Origin: Symsagittifera roscoffensis
Taxonomy: Eukaryota; Xenacoelomorpha; Acoela; Convolutidae
NCBI RefSeq assembly: GCF_963678635.1
Contig: NC_087065.1
Span: forward strand, 77,943,396-78,007,395
DNA length: 64,000 nt
Direction of reading: 5' to 3'
Shown here: one piece after another, positions 63,509 through 64,000 of the stretch
How the letters are laid out: each line of letters begins with the position of its first letter
How positions within the stretch are numbered: position 1 is the stretch's first letter
Translations under genes and position numbers: made by a program
The notes under the pieces: model-generated
The model's input: the letters and a program-made list of their open reading frames with translations, nothing else
The model's database searches: none
What the model was told of the DNA's origin: nothing

Positions 63509-64000
63509 ATGTATATTCCAAAATTATTAATTTTTCTCCAACTCTTTTTTCTAGTAATCTCAAATCAAAACATAAACCCTTCCCCCCGCACAGGACCCCA
63601 AGATTTATTAGTAACACATTACGATTGTGAAGAAAACGAACAAAAAACACTAAACAAATATGCAATAAATCAAGTATCACAATGCGAAACAGAACCACAA
63701 GCCATAGAAACAACAAATGTAATAGCAACACTTTACTCAAAAGCCCGAGCAACAACAGTTATAGGATATAAATTCACAGCAACATTCTCTGAGAAAAAAG
63801 TACATTGTTCACAAGTCTCAAACGGAAAAAAAAACCGACTTGACCATGAATCATTCTACCAAAGTAATATCGAACGACTTTTACACCTAAATCCCGAAGA
63901 TTGTAAAAACGAGTTACTCCGACTAAATATCACACAAAATAAAAACTCAGATAGAAAGTTAGTATACTTCCAAGTTTTTTCAGACTCTGTACATCAAGCA
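63509..64000 (+). CDS. Envelope-type glycoprotein, N-terminal part (cut by window end)
   Basis: The ORF starts at the ATG at 63509 (in-frame stop at 63482-63484) and is open to the last base, at least 164 codons. Residues 1-18 are a typical signal peptide (MYIPKLLIFLQLFFLVIS). The ectodomain start has paired Cys (HYDC, VSQCE, KVHCS, EDCKN) and an N-glycosylation site NIT. The spacing of these Cys and an alternating beta-strand pattern recall the N termini of the class-III-like glycoproteins of chuvirus-type negative-strand RNA viruses that some invertebrate LTR elements have captured. This is a resemblance only; a baculovirus-type or phlebovirus-type source cannot be excluded without the rest. 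It would mediate attachment and fusion if complete. Confidence 0.6.
   Translation, partial: MYIPKLLIFLQLFFLVISNQNINPSPRTGPQDLLVTHYDCEENEQKTLNKYAINQVSQCETEPQAIETTNVIATLYSKARATTVIGYKFTATFSEKKVHCSQVSNGKKNRLDHESFYQSNIERLLHLNPEDCKNELLRLNITQNKNSDRKLVYFQVFSDSVHQA

Larger units (their letters stand above)
51053..64000 (+). mobile_element. Right copy of large envelope-type Ty3/gypsy retroelement (3' end off window)
   Basis: At least 12.9 kb long and better preserved than the left copy. Order: LTR-like leader (51053-52711), basic ORF (52712-53179), gag (53154-55448), pol (55493-61375 with one nonsense codon at 60797-60799), two short hydrophobic ORFs (61969-62384), a 330-codon ATG-less frame (62425-63417) and a glycoprotein ORF open to the window edge (63509-64000). 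Pol order protease-RT-RNaseH-integrase with a GPY/F module places it in the Ty3/gypsy (Metaviridae) group. Visible lesions are a one-base frameshift at the gag/pol junction and the nonsense codon before the integrase GPY/F module. The 3' LTR is not in the window, so LTR length and target duplication cannot be read. Confidence 0.92.

Overview
The window looks like nuclear DNA of an animal, probably an invertebrate: it is AT-rich, holds few and intron-split host coding fragments, and is packed with eukaryotic transposable elements of several classes. Nothing in it fixes the species. Standard-code reading frames and GT/AG splice sites fit throughout.

The two ends are occupied by two diverged copies of one large envelope-bearing Ty3/gypsy-type retroelement in opposite orientation, with their 5' ends facing each other across about 40 kb. 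The left copy (10784 down to 1, minus strand) and the right copy (51053 to beyond 64000, plus strand) both run off the window, so no 3' end is visible. The right copy is the better preserved. In order it has a leader/LTR-like region with a perfect hairpin, a conserved 68-residue ORF and paired leader repeats; a small very basic ORF overlapping the start of gag; gag; pol (zinc knuckle, protease, reverse transcriptase, RNase H, integrase); two short membrane-protein ORFs; a 330-codon Pro/Ser/Thr-rich frame with no ATG; and the start of a secreted/viral-type glycoprotein gene. Most of these accessory frames are not part of the textbook gypsy layout, and four of them recur in the left copy where it is visible. 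This extended gene set is the most interesting system in the window.

The middle (10785-51052) is an accessory graveyard. From left to right: a dispersed repeat family with a palindromic core; a repeat built on a short palindromic GCGGAATCCGC motif; minus-strand exon-like frames at 13.9-15.8 kb; plus-strand exon-like frames at 16.6-18.3 kb; a RING-like ORF and an acidic/RG-rich ORF at 19-19.9 kb; two exons resembling the DNA-repair nuclease Artemis (DCLRE1C) at 20.5-21 kb with altered metal-site residues; a 266-bp tandem duplication; several fold-back/terminal-inverted-repeat DNA elements (23.4, 24.7, 25.6-26.9, 29.9-30.5 kb); exon-like frames at 27.1, 31.0-31.8 and 33.2-33.4 kb; a decayed non-LTR (CR1/jockey-type) retrotransposon with a 2A-like peptide near its N terminus (33.7-36.8 kb, minus); decayed gypsy integrase pieces (38.5-39.4 kb and 43.0-46.4 kb, minus); more copies of the palindromic-core repeat (46.4-48.6 kb); and hAT-like repeat ends just outside the right retroelement.

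The two large retroelement copies carry different inactivating lesions, so they are separate old insertions of one family rather than a recent inverted duplication. No intact host gene, rRNA, tRNA or CRISPR array was found.
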